Below, one piece after another: positions 22,601-32,200 of a stretch of DNA of 64,000 nucleotides. A model generated the notes under the pieces. It had not been told where the DNA came from and searched no databases. It saw only the letters and a list, made by a program, of their open reading frames with translations. Position 1 is the stretch's first letter. Each line of letters begins with the position of its first letter. The translations under genes and the position numbers were made by a program. Source of the DNA: Balneolaceae bacterium (GTDB taxonomy: Bacteria > Bacteroidota > Rhodothermia > Balneolales > Balneolaceae). Where the stretch lies: positions 1 through 64,000 of the forward strand of contig JAEPNO010000016.1 of the NCBI GenBank assembly GCA_017643365.1. Reading direction: 5' to 3'.

Positions 22601-22641
22601 ATCGACAAAGTGATCCCTCTTACAAAGATTGCTTTGTCGAT
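22601..22641. other. Inverted repeat upstream of amn
   Basis: ATCGACAAAG at 22601 and CTTTGTCGAT at 22632 are perfect 10-base inverse copies with a 21-base spacer, in the divergent leader between the NUDIX and AMP nucleosidase genes. It may be an operator or an RNA hairpin; the function is not known. Confidence 0.5.
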
Positions 22642-22701
22642 ATAATTCCATCCGTTTGAAAATGATGCCTTCTTCTTCGCAATGACTAAAAATTAGATTA
22701 T

Positions 22702-23883
22702 ATGCCCAATTCAATGCGATTAAATCATGCTGATTTCACCTCAAAAAAACAGATTGCCGAAGCTACGGAAAAAGCCTGCGATTTGATGGAAGAAATGTAT
22801 GACCAAGGGATGTATCCCCGAATGATCGTTCATCGCGAGTTTTCCGATCATAACCCAACCATCAAAGGCGAGCTTGCCCAACCAAGTGCATTCCGATGGT
22901 ATTTATTGCGCGAAATGCGACGTCTGCTCAAAAAGAACGCCGATATTGAAATCGTTGCAAAACGAAATGTGATGCCGTTAAATGATCCGCAGTTGTTGGA
23001 TCATACCGACGAGGAAGAGTGGGACTTCACGAAGAAAAAGATGTTTTTGTTTAGTCCCGAACGCACCGATATTTCCCTCGATCGCTTGTATCATTACACC
23101 GGAACCAAGCCTGAAGATTTCCAGCGATACATACTGTTTACCAATTACTCGATGCACGTGGAAGTGTTTTTGGAATTGTATCCTGATTGCGTGAAACCGG
23201 CCAGAGAAGGTGTTCAGATGCCGGCTTATCATCATAAGTTGGGCGAAAATAAAGGTCTCACTCTCATCAACATCGGGGTTGGTCCATCGAATGCAAAAAC
23301 CATCACTGATCACGTGTGTGTACTTCGTCCTGATGCAATGATCATGGTTGGACATTGCGGTGGGCTGCGTAATCACCAGGAAATTGGGGATTTTGTGTTG
23401 GCTAGTTCGTACTTCCGCGACGACAAAGTGCTAGACGAATTGTTCCCAATCGGCAATCCTGTGATTCCGAATTATTTGCTCAATCAGTTTTTAAAAGAAG
23501 TCCTCGACACTCATAATCTTTCCCATCGGATTGGAACCGTGTTTACTACCGGAAATCGAAACTGGGAGTTCTCAGCTAAAGACACTGTGCAGAAGATTCA
23601 CCAATCCCGCAGTCTCGCCATCGATATGGAGTCGAGTACCGTGGCTACGAATGGATTCCGATACCGTGTGCCCCACGCGACTTTACTTTGCGTGAGCGAC
23701 AAGCCCCTGCATGGCAAACCTAAGCTGTCGGGTGCGGCACAAGCGTTTTATCAAAATTCGAAAGAGATGCACCTTAAACTGGTGATCGAAGCTATCGATA
23801 AAATCAAAAGGATGTATCCGAACGGGTTGCCGAATTCAAGCATCCGCGCCTTCAACGAACCACTGATGGGCGGTGGGGAATAA
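22702..23883 (+). CDS. amn: AMP nucleosidase
   Basis: This 393-residue protein has a short N-terminal domain (REFSDHNPTIKGELAQPSAFR) typical of AMP nucleosidases. The phosphorylase-fold domain follows: LTLINIGVGPSNAKTITDH, MIMVGHCGGLRNHQEIGDFV, and the catalytic-site text LAIDMESSTVATNGFRY with CVSDKPLHGKPKLSG. It hydrolyses AMP to adenine and ribose 5-phosphate and so controls adenylate pools. An adjacent inverted repeat may be regulatory. Confidence 0.92.
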   Translation: MPNSMRLNHADFTSKKQIAEATEKACDLMEEMYDQGMYPRMIVHREFSDHNPTIKGELAQPSAFRWYLLREMRRLLKKNADIEIVAKRNVMPLNDPQLLDHTDEEEWDFTKKKMFLFSPERTDISLDRLYHYTGTKPEDFQRYILFTNYSMHVEVFLELYPDCVKPAREGVQMPAYHHKLGENKGLTLINIGVGPSNAKTITDHVCVLRPDAMIMVGHCGGLRNHQEIGDFVLASSYFRDDKVLDELFPIGNPVIPNYLLNQFLKEVLDTHNLSHRIGTVFTTGNRNWEFSAKDTVQKIHQSRSLAIDMESSTVATNGFRYRVPHATLLCVSDKPLHGKPKLSGAAQAFYQNSKEMHLKLVIEAIDKIKRMYPNGLPNSSIRAFNEPLMGGGE

Positions 23884-23985
23884 GGAACATCGAACTCCGA
23901 ACATTGAACTTCGAATGTGAACGCTGAAGTTCGAAAATCAGAGTCTCCTGTCATTCCTGCGAAGGCAGGAATCTGAGGTGTTCTA
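23884..23985. repeat. Two short intergenic repeats after amn
   Basis: A GAACATCGAACTCCGAACATT-type text with partial inverse copies (GAACTTCGAATGT, GAAGTTCGA) is followed by a hairpin at 23953-23972: stem ATTCCTGC / GCAGGAAT, loop GAAG. The latter matches a widely seen TCATTCCTGCGAAGGCAGG intergenic repeat. Confidence 0.65.
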
Positions 23986-24122
23986 TTGCTTGTTCTTTTT
24001 AAATACCCATACTAGCATGTACCATTAAACGAAAATTAATTATTGTTCATCAATAAATAGTTATTGCTTTACGGAATATTATTTAGTTCATTGATTTTAG
24101 TAATTCACTAATCAATGTTCTT

Positions 24123-24758
24123 ATGGGGTTAAAAAACGACTGGACGCTTGCTCACTTTTTGTACTATATAACATGCTTCGTTGTGGTATCTATGATTATT
24201 ACAAGTTTACCAATCTTAGTCATGTATTGGCAATCTGGAGATGCATTAATAACAAGTGTCCCGAAAATTGACCCTTTAGTTCGAGTCAATAATCTTGAAT
24301 TAGAACCTGATGAAATTGAGTCGATGCTAGGAACGCATGCATTACCTATCGAAATATTTACACGAATCGGTGTAATGACGCTTGAAGAAGACCTCTCTGC
24401 ATATAACCAAAAAATCTATGTGGCTCGGCTTTTTAAGTATACTACTCTTTTATGCTTTATGATTTTACTTGCGAGAGTATTAAAAACAGTAAGTGATAAA
24501 AATCCTTTTGATCATTCTAACTCAAAAAGACTTTTAAAAATGGGTGTACTCGTAATGTGTTTTGGACTTTTTGATGTACTATCAAGCTATACATTTGCCA
24601 GCGCACTCAATGAAATTGGTTTCAAATCTGACATCGTATTTAGAACTGTGTATGAGCCATTAGAACCTTCCATTTATGTCGGTCTTGTATTAATCCTACT
24701 TGGCTTTGTTTTTAAAGAGGCCACCCGCATTCATGAAGAGCTTAAACTAACGGTGTAA
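24123..24758 (+). CDS. DUF2975 membrane protein
   Basis: This 211-residue protein has four predicted transmembrane helices (about 14-35, 100-120, 138-160, 180-197) and the sequence KYTTLLCFMILLARVLKTV then NPFDHSNSKRLLKMGVLV, the hallmark of DUF2975 (YoaS-like) proteins. Such proteins are encoded beside a small XRE-type HTH, as here, where the next gene begins 3 bases later. The function is unknown; a membrane sensor-regulator pair is a reasonable guess. Confidence 0.85.
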   Translation: MGLKNDWTLAHFLYYITCFVVVSMIITSLPILVMYWQSGDALITSVPKIDPLVRVNNLELEPDEIESMLGTHALPIEIFTRIGVMTLEEDLSAYNQKIYVARLFKYTTLLCFMILLARVLKTVSDKNPFDHSNSKRLLKMGVLVMCFGLFDVLSSYTFASALNEIGFKSDIVFRTVYEPLEPSIYVGLVLILLGFVFKEATRIHEELKLTV

Positions 24759-24761
24759 GCC

Positions 24762-24968
24762 ATGCCTGTTATTGTAAATCTTGATGTGATGCTGGCCAAA
24801 CGGAAGACGAGTCTTACCGAGCTTTCTGAGAAAGTGGGGGTTACGATGAGCAACCTTTCTATCCTGAAAACGGGTAAAGCTAAAGCAATTCGTTTTTCCA
24901 CACTTGAAGCAATTTGCGAAGTACTCAATTGCCAACCCGGCGATATTCTGGAATACAGGGAGCACTAA
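24762..24968 (+). CDS. Small XRE-family HTH regulator (YozG-like)
   Basis: This 68-residue protein is almost only a helix-turn-helix: LDVMLAKRKTSLTELSEKVG, TMSNLSILKTGKAKAIRFST and LEAICEVLNCQPGDILEY, the typical YozG pattern. It starts 3 bases after the DUF2975 gene. Such regulators are thought to act with the membrane partner. The end overlaps a paired-arm repeat. Confidence 0.9.
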   Translation: MPVIVNLDVMLAKRKTSLTELSEKVGVTMSNLSILKTGKAKAIRFSTLEAICEVLNCQPGDILEYREH

Positions 24969-25043
24969 ACAATATTCAACAAGGAATGTTCAACATTCAA
25001 AGATCTTGTTCACTGTTTATTCCTTGTTGATTATTGAATATTG
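24967..25043. repeat. CAAGGAAT paired-arm repeat upstream of radC
   Basis: Left arm CAATATTCAACAAGGAAT at 24970 and right arm ATTCCTTGTTGATTATTG plus AATATTG ending at 25043 are inverse copies, with a 7-base insert in the right arm. The core is about 30 bases. A related copy in opposite orientation lies at 27917-27981. Confidence 0.82.
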
Positions 25044-25093
25044 AAAAAAATTTGTAAGGAGTTGCTTTGTAAGTGATCTAACATGTAAAAAAC

Positions 25094-25825
25094 ATGTGTA
25101 TTATGCTTGCAAAAACCGAATCCTTTTCTCACGAAGACTACTACAACCGAACCGTTAAAGAGATGCTCCCCGATGAGCAACCTCGCGAAAAACTGCTAAA
25201 TTACGGCGCCGGCTCGCTTTCGGATGCCGAATTGCTTGCCATCTTGCTGCGCACCGGCACTAAAAAAATGAACGTAGTGGAGACTTCACGGGCTTTATTG
25301 GGTCATTTTGGAGGATTGCATCAACTGGTTAAGCGCGATTGGAAAGAATTGGGTGTGATTCCGGGCATCGCCAAAGTGAAGGCCATCACACTCGAAGCAG
25401 CATTTGAGCTGGCGCGACGTATTCAGGTTGCCGAAATGGGTGAGGAAATACAAATCACTTCTCCGGAGACAGCCAGTGCTTTCTTCGGGCCTAAACTACG
25501 TCACCTGAGCCACGAGGTGTTTTACGTGGCCTTCCTCAACAACAAGAAAGTGATGACCGGGTTTCATCAAATTAGCTCGGGTGGGACCAACGCCACCATC
25601 GTAGAACCGGCAGAAGTGTTACGCCAAGCGGTGCTTCACAAAGCCACTTCTATCATCCTTGTACACAACCACCCTTCGGGAGTGTGTAAAGCCTCAACGG
25701 CGGATATCAACCTTACCAAACGAATCGCTGAATCCGGAAAATTGCTCGGCATCCCGGTGGATGATCATATCATAATTGCAGGGTATGAGTTTGTGAGCTT
25801 ACGGACGGAGCGCTTGTTCAATTAA
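25094..25825 (+). CDS. radC: RadC-family JAB1/MPN-domain protein
   Basis: This 243-residue protein has an N-terminal helix-hairpin-helix region (EKLLNYGAGSLSDAELLAI, GVIPGIAKVKAITLEAAFEL) and a C-terminal JAMM domain with VLHKATSIILVHNHPSGVCK and the metal ligands H-x-H-P-S-G, later D in STADINL. RadC's role in repair is unsettled. The start is ambiguous (ATG at 25094 or 25103). Its stop codon lies within the left arm of the following S23 element, so that element may have been inserted at its end. Confidence 0.9.
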   Translation: MCIMLAKTESFSHEDYYNRTVKEMLPDEQPREKLLNYGAGSLSDAELLAILLRTGTKKMNVVETSRALLGHFGGLHQLVKRDWKELGVIPGIAKVKAITLEAAFELARRIQVAEMGEEIQITSPETASAFFGPKLRHLSHEVFYVAFLNNKKVMTGFHQISSGGTNATIVEPAEVLRQAVLHKATSIILVHNHPSGVCKASTADINLTKRIAESGKLLGIPVDDHIIIAGYEFVSLRTERLFN

Positions 25826-26243
25826 GAATTACTCAATTATCAATTAAGAATGAAACTAAGATCAATGAAAGAAAATGTTATCCTAAATAAAACATATACC
25901 TTTGCTGTAAGAATAGTTCGTTTACATTCTCATCTTTGTGAAACTAAAAAACAATTTGAAATTGCGAAACAATTGTTACGAAGTGGCACTTCGATTGGTG
26001 CAAATACTGAGGAAGCAATCGGAGCCGAATCAAAGAAAGATTTTATTCATAAGTTTTCGATTGCATATAAAGAAGCTTGTGAAACAAAATACTGGCTCCG
26101 TCTATTACGTGATTCGGAAATAATTGATAATAAATTAGCTGTATCATTAATAGACGATTGTGAACAAATCTTAGCAATTATCGGGAAAATTAAAATCACC
26201 TCTAGGAAACATTCTTAATTGAATAATTCTTAATTCTTAATTG
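25819..26243 (+). mobile_element. Candidate small element: S23-type ORF exactly between inverted repeats
   Basis: The 34-base arms at 25819-25852 and 26210-26243 are inverse copies at 28 of 34 positions, with identical ends (CAATTAAGAATTA outside, TCAATTAAGAATG inside). The ORF start ATG closes the left arm and its stop TAA lies in the right arm. The element is 425 bases and carries no transposase. It is an inference that it is mobile. Confidence 0.55.
25850..26218 (+). CDS. Four-helix-bundle protein (23S rRNA intervening-sequence type)
   Basis: This 122-residue protein matches the S23/bIVP family pattern: ENVILNKTYTFAVRIVRLHS, IAKQLLRSGTSIGANTEEAI, KDFIHKFSIAYKEACETKYW, LRLLRDSEI. The family forms pentameric four-helix bundles and is found in 23S rRNA intervening sequences; relatives are the Avd accessory proteins of diversity-generating retroelements. 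No reverse transcriptase or rRNA is nearby. An internal ATG at 25865 is an alternative start. It sits alone between radC and argS. Confidence 0.85.
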   Translation: MKLRSMKENVILNKTYTFAVRIVRLHSHLCETKKQFEIAKQLLRSGTSIGANTEEAIGAESKKDFIHKFSIAYKEACETKYWLRLLRDSEIIDNKLAVSLIDDCEQILAIIGKIKITSRKHS

Positions 26244-26283
26244 ATTCACCCTTATCTTTTAAGAAATCCGAATCAATCTCCCA

Positions 26284-27909
26284 ATGACCGAATATTTAAA
26301 AGAAATCCTGTCCGCTTCACTTTCGCAATTTGAACTCGACGAGCATCCCGAAATCCATCTCGAAGCTCCGAAAGATCCAACGCACGGCGACGCCTCCACC
26401 AATTTGGCGATGATGCTTGCAAAACCATTGCGAAATAATCCGCGCGCTATTGCTACACAGATTGTAGAAGGATTGAAGTACGATGATCGCAAAATTGCAT
26501 CCGTAGAAATTGCTGGGCCGGGATTTATCAATTTTCGATACGCCGAAGATTATCTGTTTGATGAACTCCAAACCATCATCAACGAGGGTGCTGAGTACGG
26601 AAAAAGCACTGCTTATTCAGGCAAAAAGATTCAGATCGAGTTTGTGAGCGCCAATCCAACCGGACCGCTAACTGTAGGTCATGGCCGAAATGCAGTTCTC
26701 GGCGACACCGTTGCCCGACTGATGGAATGGACAGGCGCTACGGTTGATCGCGAGTATTACTTCAACAATGCCGGTCGACAAATGCGTGTGTTAGGTCAAT
26801 CCGTTCAGGCTCGCTATTTGGAAGCTTTAGGTAAAGATGCCGAATTCCCCGAAGGTGGTTACGAAGGCGAATACATTAAAGACATTGCCCAAGAGCTGGC
26901 GAATGAAAAAGGTGATTCTTTGGATGATTCCGATTGGACACCCTTCAAAGAAAAAGCTGAATCGGCCATCTTCGCCGACATCGACACAACGTTGAAACGC
27001 ATGAACATCCATATGGATAATCACTTCAACGAACACGATTTATACGAAAACGGCGATATTGAATCCGTGGTAAGTCGGCTTCGCGAAAAGGGTTTGGTGT
27101 ACGATGCCGATGGGGCGACTTGGTTTAAAACCACCGAGTTTGGTAAAGAAAAAGACACGGTGCTCATCAAAAGTACCGGCGAACCGACTTATCGTTTGCC
27201 GGATATCGCCTATCATGCCAACAAACTAGATCGCGGCTATGATTTGTGTATCGATGTGTTTGGCGCCGATCACATAGCAACTTATCCCGATGTGCTTTCC
27301 GGGATTTCGGCACTTGGCTACAATGAAGAGCAAGTGGATGTAATAATCTATCAGTTTGTGACCATCGTAAAAGACGGTAAGCCGTTCAAAATGAGTACGC
27401 GAAAAGCCAATTTTGTGACTTTAGATGAACTCATGGACGAAGTTGGCGCCGATGTCACCCGTTTCTTCTTTTTGATGCGATCACCGAATACCCACCTCGA
27501 GTTCGACATCGCCCAAGCCAAAGAAGCCGGCGAGAAAAACCCGGTGTTTTACCTGCAATACGCGCATGCACGAATTTGCAGTATCCTACGAAAAGCCGAA
27601 GAAGAATACACCTTCGTAAACGACGTACAGTTGAATCTGTTGAAAGAAAATGCGGAGATAGCTTTAATTAAAACGCTATTCAAATTGCCGAAAGCCATTC
27701 AAAGTGCAGCCGAAGCAAAAGAACCGCATAGGTTAATCAATTATTTGAATGATGTGGCTTCCGCCTTCACAACATTCTACCACGATTGTAGGATAATTGG
27801 AGTCGACGCCGATTTAGCACAGGCCAGAATTGCCTTAGCGAAAACTACAGCACAGGTACTTAACAATGGGCTAACTATTTTAGGTATTACAGCTCCGGAA
27901 AGGATGTAA
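26284..27909 (+). CDS. argS: Arginyl-tRNA synthetase
   Basis: This 541-residue class I synthetase has HIGH-like signature SANPTGPLTVGHGRN, the KMSKS-like loop PFKMSTRKANFVTLDEL and the DALR anticodon-binding C-terminus (FYHDCRIIGVDADLAQARIALAK ending in NNGLTILGITAPERM). An N-terminal Add-1 domain precedes. It charges tRNA-Arg in the cytoplasm. Length is normal for the family. Confidence 0.95.
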   Translation: MTEYLKEILSASLSQFELDEHPEIHLEAPKDPTHGDASTNLAMMLAKPLRNNPRAIATQIVEGLKYDDRKIASVEIAGPGFINFRYAEDYLFDELQTIINEGAEYGKSTAYSGKKIQIEFVSANPTGPLTVGHGRNAVLGDTVARLMEWTGATVDREYYFNNAGRQMRVLGQSVQARYLEALGKDAEFPEGGYEGEYIKDIAQELANEKGDSLDDSDWTPFKEKAESAIFADIDTTLKRMNIHMDNHFNEHDLYENGDIESVVSRLREKGLVYDADGATWFKTTEFGKEKDTVLIKSTGEPTYRLPDIAYHANKLDRGYDLCIDVFGADHIATYPDVLSGISALGYNEEQVDVIIYQFVTIVKDGKPFKMSTRKANFVTLDELMDEVGADVTRFFFLMRSPNTHLEFDIAQAKEAGEKNPVFYLQYAHARICSILRKAEEEYTFVNDVQLNLLKENAEIALIKTLFKLPKAIQSAAEAKEPHRLINYLNDVASAFTTFYHDCRIIGVDADLAQARIALAKTTAQVLNNGLTILGITAPERM

Positions 27910-27916
27910 AGAGGTT

Positions 27917-27981
27917 AAATATCCAATAACCAACAAGGAGTTTTCAGTGATCATTGTTTACTCCTTGTTGAATATTGTTTA
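27917..27981. repeat. CAAGGAGT paired-arm repeat downstream of argS
   Basis: Left arm AATATCCAATAACCAACAAG plus GAGT and right arm ACTCCTTGTTGAATATTG are inverse copies. It is related to the copy at 24967-25043 and lies in inverted orientation to it (the long arm is left here and right there). Confidence 0.8.
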
Positions 27982-28058
27982 ATGTATTTGCTTTTCAGTA
28001 TTGATTAAACGATACCTAATACAGTTGTTTGAGATCGAGGTAGTCACATATTTGATCT

Positions 28059-28145
28059 AATTACCACTGAGCTCACAAAAAAACACTGAGGTATCATTAT
28101 TTATCCTCACACATACTCTGAGAACTTAGTGCTCTCTTTGGTAGC
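28059..28145. repeat. Paired-arm repeat before the ChaN/EreA-like gene
   Basis: TACCACTGAGCTCAC / AACACTGAG on the left and CTCTGAGAACTTAGTGCTCT / CTTTGGTAG on the right form imperfect inverse arms around an AT-rich core. It lies between the ends of argS and the convergent minus-strand gene. Confidence 0.55.
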
Positions 28146-28148
28146 CGT

Positions 28149-29261
28149 TTAACGCTCATCAAAAAGTACAGAATAACGTTGTTTCAAATTTGCGTATGCT
28201 TTAATCTGAGTTTGAAACGCTTCCATGCTTTCGCGATTTCCACCCATTACAGGCATTTGGGATAATGTTTCCTCCCAGGTTTTTCCAATAAAAAACAGTG
28301 GATCAAAAGTAGTACCGGTGAGTTCCTCAAATGGAGCTAAAAAGATATATCCATCAAAAATATCTGCTAGTTTAAAATTCTTAGAACAAGCACCGAAAAA
28401 ACTATCATCCTTTAATTTTCCCAGCTCTGATGAGTTTAAATCAATGCCAACCGGTTTTGCATATTTAACTAATGCATCTTCAAGCTTACCATTCGCCGGT
28501 TGCAGTATAAAGGGGTTGTTTCCCGGAAAGTTATAAAACGGAGAATGCAGCAATACCGAATAAACACGATCAGGATAATTCTGATAAAGCACATTTCCCA
28601 AAATATCAGACTCCAATTCGCATTCATTTTCATTTCCGGGACGTAAAATAGGCATTTTATACTTTGTGAAGGCGTGAACCATACCAACCAGAACAAGAGC
28701 CTTTTCACCTTTATCAAGAATTTCGCGTTCCAGCAAAGCTGACCTGTACTCATCTGCAGTTCCGAGGTAAAAAACATCCTCTTCAGAGTTTGGGGGCTCT
28801 CTGCCTTCTACACCACCCCAATTGTATTGGTAGCTAATATTCAGAATGCGAAAAGGACGTTTTCCATTTTCCAACGTTTGATTGAACGCCCACGCTGCTT
28901 CGTATACTTCTTGATATTCTTTGTACGCCCAACCAACGTTGTAGAAAAACATCATATCCCGAACCAATTGCTCATCGTATTTATCGGCAACCAAAAGAGA
29001 ATCTACTTGTGTCTGAAATTCGAAGGCTCCAAATTCCATCCCTATCGTAAACACTCCTGCATCGTATAGCGCCGGTATCGCTGAAGCAACAAATTCTAGG
29101 TTTTCTTTTATCGCATGATCTTCGCCTAGTAATACCAAATCATGTTCTTGAAATACAGAAACTAAATATTTTAGAGGATCTTGAGGTTTTTTGGAATTCT
29201 GACCCATAACTATCTGAGTTAACGATAAAATAAATAACACGATAATTACTGTAATCTTCAT
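28149..29261 (-). CDS. Secreted ChaN/EreA-like superfamily protein
   Basis: This 370-residue protein has a signal peptide (LFILSLTQIVMGQ). The N-terminal core reads DLVLLGEDHAIKENLEFVAS, then ALYDAGVFTIGMEFGAFEFQ, with GE-x-H and MEFG motifs of the ChaN/TraB/erythromycin-esterase-like superfamily, and LVLVGMVHAFTKYKMP supplies a late His. Some members bind haem, others hydrolyse esters or peptides; the substrate is unknown. Its ATG overlaps the stop of the upstream secreted subtilase (ATGA), so the two are translated from one message. Confidence 0.65.
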   Translation of the reverse strand: MKITVIIVLFILSLTQIVMGQNSKKPQDPLKYLVSVFQEHDLVLLGEDHAIKENLEFVASAIPALYDAGVFTIGMEFGAFEFQTQVDSLLVADKYDEQLVRDMMFFYNVGWAYKEYQEVYEAAWAFNQTLENGKRPFRILNISYQYNWGGVEGREPPNSEEDVFYLGTADEYRSALLEREILDKGEKALVLVGMVHAFTKYKMPILRPGNENECELESDILGNVLYQNYPDRVYSVLLHSPFYNFPGNNPFILQPANGKLEDALVKYAKPVGIDLNSSELGKLKDDSFFGACSKNFKLADIFDGYIFLAPFEELTGTTFDPLFFIGKTWEETLSQMPVMGGNRESMEAFQTQIKAYANLKQRYSVLFDER

Positions 29262-32200
29262 TTAATAAGTAGCATTTTTTTGGTTTCAACTTGATCGCCT
29301 ACAGACAAACGATAAAAGTAAACACCGCTTGAAAGTACGTTGGAGTTAAAACGCCGTGAATATACTCCTGCATGTTGTACTTCATTATTTATAAGTGTTT
29401 TTACTAACCTGCCATTGATATCGAACACCTCTAAGCTAACACGAGCATTTTGGGGCACTTGATAAGATATGGTCGTTGCCGGGTTGAATGGGTTGGGGTA
29501 GTTCTGAAAAAGCTGAAAATTGTGTTCGACTTCAATAGAAGTATTTGTAGTAGAATTTCGAGCCACTATTATATCATAAAAGTACGAACCGGAAGATGGG
29601 GCTTCTATTTCTAAAAAATTCAATGTTTTCAGATCAATTGGCTGACCTAATTCTTCAACATGTAGAAACAGTTGGCTATCAGAATTAAACTCGCCATTCA
29701 TATCCCATCTGAGTAAATAACGCCCAGATTTACCCAGCTCAATAACAACTCTTACTGTATCTTTATCCGCTAAAGCAGATCGCCCTTCAAAAACACGTTT
29801 GTTTTTATTTTTATCTAAAAAAGAAACTTGGCTAACTATACTGTTCAGTGATTTTAGCCGAGCAACATCATGAATATCAGCACCTGCACCCGCTTTATCG
29901 TGAAATATCAAGTGTGCTTGATTGTCCAAAATCTCTCCGTTCTGTGATTGTAAAGTAAACTGAATGTGATCCGGTTTGTGATCTGCTTTTTTCCCATAAA
30001 CCTCTGGGTATTCTACTGTCTTTTGAACTTGATTAAAGTTTAATTGAGCATCTTCATTGATTGCCTGCACAAAGAATCCTTGCATTGGAGCAATAAATCT
30101 TCCAGCGGAACCAAGCCCATTGATAGCGTTATAATAGCTAAACCCTGAGGTGCCACCACCAGTACTACTAGCCGGGTTCCACACAGCATAATTTGTAGAT
30201 AGGTTTTCTGATTCATCAACTACTTGATGCCAATCAATAGTACTTGCAAACGGGTTACCAACTAAATTATAACTGAGTGAATCGTGTGTTCCACGAAAAA
30301 GATTTATAGATAGTGAATCTGGCTCCATGCCACTTAACACCAAGGGCTTGCCTCCTTCGAACATATAAAATAAGTACCCCAATCCCGGCATAAATGTAGT
30401 ATCGGTGGAAGAATGGGCCTGATAATCCTGCGTAACTTTGTCAAATACCCAGAGATTAGATTCATCATCCTCTACTTGAAAAGTTGCCCACTCACCACCT
30501 TGTGTATGAAAAAATTCGCTCAAGGTCCTCAAACTCTCGTCTTCAAATGGTGTTGCTATTAATCTCCAACCGGCACTTTCCTCATAAAACGTTCTTGAGT
30601 AAAACAAATCACCGATTATCCCACCGTTTTGCCTTGAAAAGCCTGCTGTATATGATGAATCGGTCATCAAAATAACGTTTGCAGATTCTACATTGATCAC
30701 ACCGGATTCTACGTCTAAATTTTCATATACCTTTATCGTTGAAGCTACATGTATTGTATCGCCCAGGGCATCAATCAATAACTTCTTAAGTTGATTATTT
30801 TCGCCAACTAGTTCTAACGTATCCGAATCCATGCTCCAACCAGTTATAGATAAAATAGCTAAAGAATCTGCAATCAACCCATTTTGAGTCGATAACTCTT
30901 TAAATCCATCGCTTACTGTTAACTTATTACCATTTAATGCTAACGATCCGGAATTTATTCCAAAAGCTACGCTATGAATGTTTACATCTTGATCTAATTC
31001 AATTGAATGTTTTATAACAGCACGGTGATAGGTTGTTGTAGGGGCTACACCATTCTCCCAAACACTACCCGAAGACCAATCTCCGGTGCTTGCTGTCTCA
31101 AATTCTAGTTCGGGTTCACTTTCACTCATCAAAAGTGTAAATCTTTGACTTCCGTTTGTTAGTAACCCTTTATGAGTTAGGGTAATGTTAAAGTTTCCTT
31201 TTTGTGGGTTTTCAATTTTAATTTGCTCAATATTATCAACTTCATTATTGCCAAAAGTAGCTTCGAAATCTGGGTTTGAATGGTCTAAAACCCATGGCAA
31301 AAAAATTGCTCCCTCAGAGTCTTCTACTGTAATGTCCAGGTCATTAACGAGCTTTAAATCAGAAGGATCATTTCCAATTATTGACGGAGTTGCGGCAGGA
31401 TCTGTCCAGGCCACTGTTAACACTAGGGGCCTACTGTTTTGATGATTAAAGGTAAAGCTTAATGATTGCTCATTCATCAAGACTGTATCGATTAATTGAT
31501 TTGAAAGCGCATCCGTACTATTTGCAGAAATAAACCGGATAGCTCGTTCTGTATTTAACATTCCCCAGCCGGTTTTATAATCCGGTCCAGGGTTGCCAAT
31601 ATCATCAGAAGTATGCGCCAATAAAGCTCGCAATGAAGCAGAGGATAAAGTATCGCTATTCAAATCTTGATAATGTTCACGAATTAACGCTACTGATCCG
31701 GCCACAACTGCAGTTGCAGCGGAAGTTCCACCACCGGTTCCATATGAATTATTACTCGATGAGGTTGTTGTAAAAACATGGGTTGGAGCTACAATATCTG
31801 GTTTAATCCTTCCCTCATCTGTTGGCCCAAAGCCAGAAGTTGAAGTAGGTTCGATTGAATCTAAATCATCAAAATCGTTGGTATTACTTTCAACTGCACC
31901 CACCACTAATACGTTTTTAGCTAATGAAGCAGCATTGATAGATTCATAGCCATCAACCCCGCCATCAACTTCACGAACGCTAACAGAATCTTGAACACAG
32001 TTAAACGAAGAATCATATTTCCAATGTGTTATCGGTTGGTTAACCGGGCCTTCACCGCGTTGATTCCCTGCAGCTTTCAAAATTAAATAATCAGGTGCAA
32101 GATATGCTACACTATCCCAATATTGTGCTTGGTTATCGTAATACCCAAACTGAAATGCCTTCGTATTGTCGCTAGATTCTAAAGAGAACCACATCCACCC

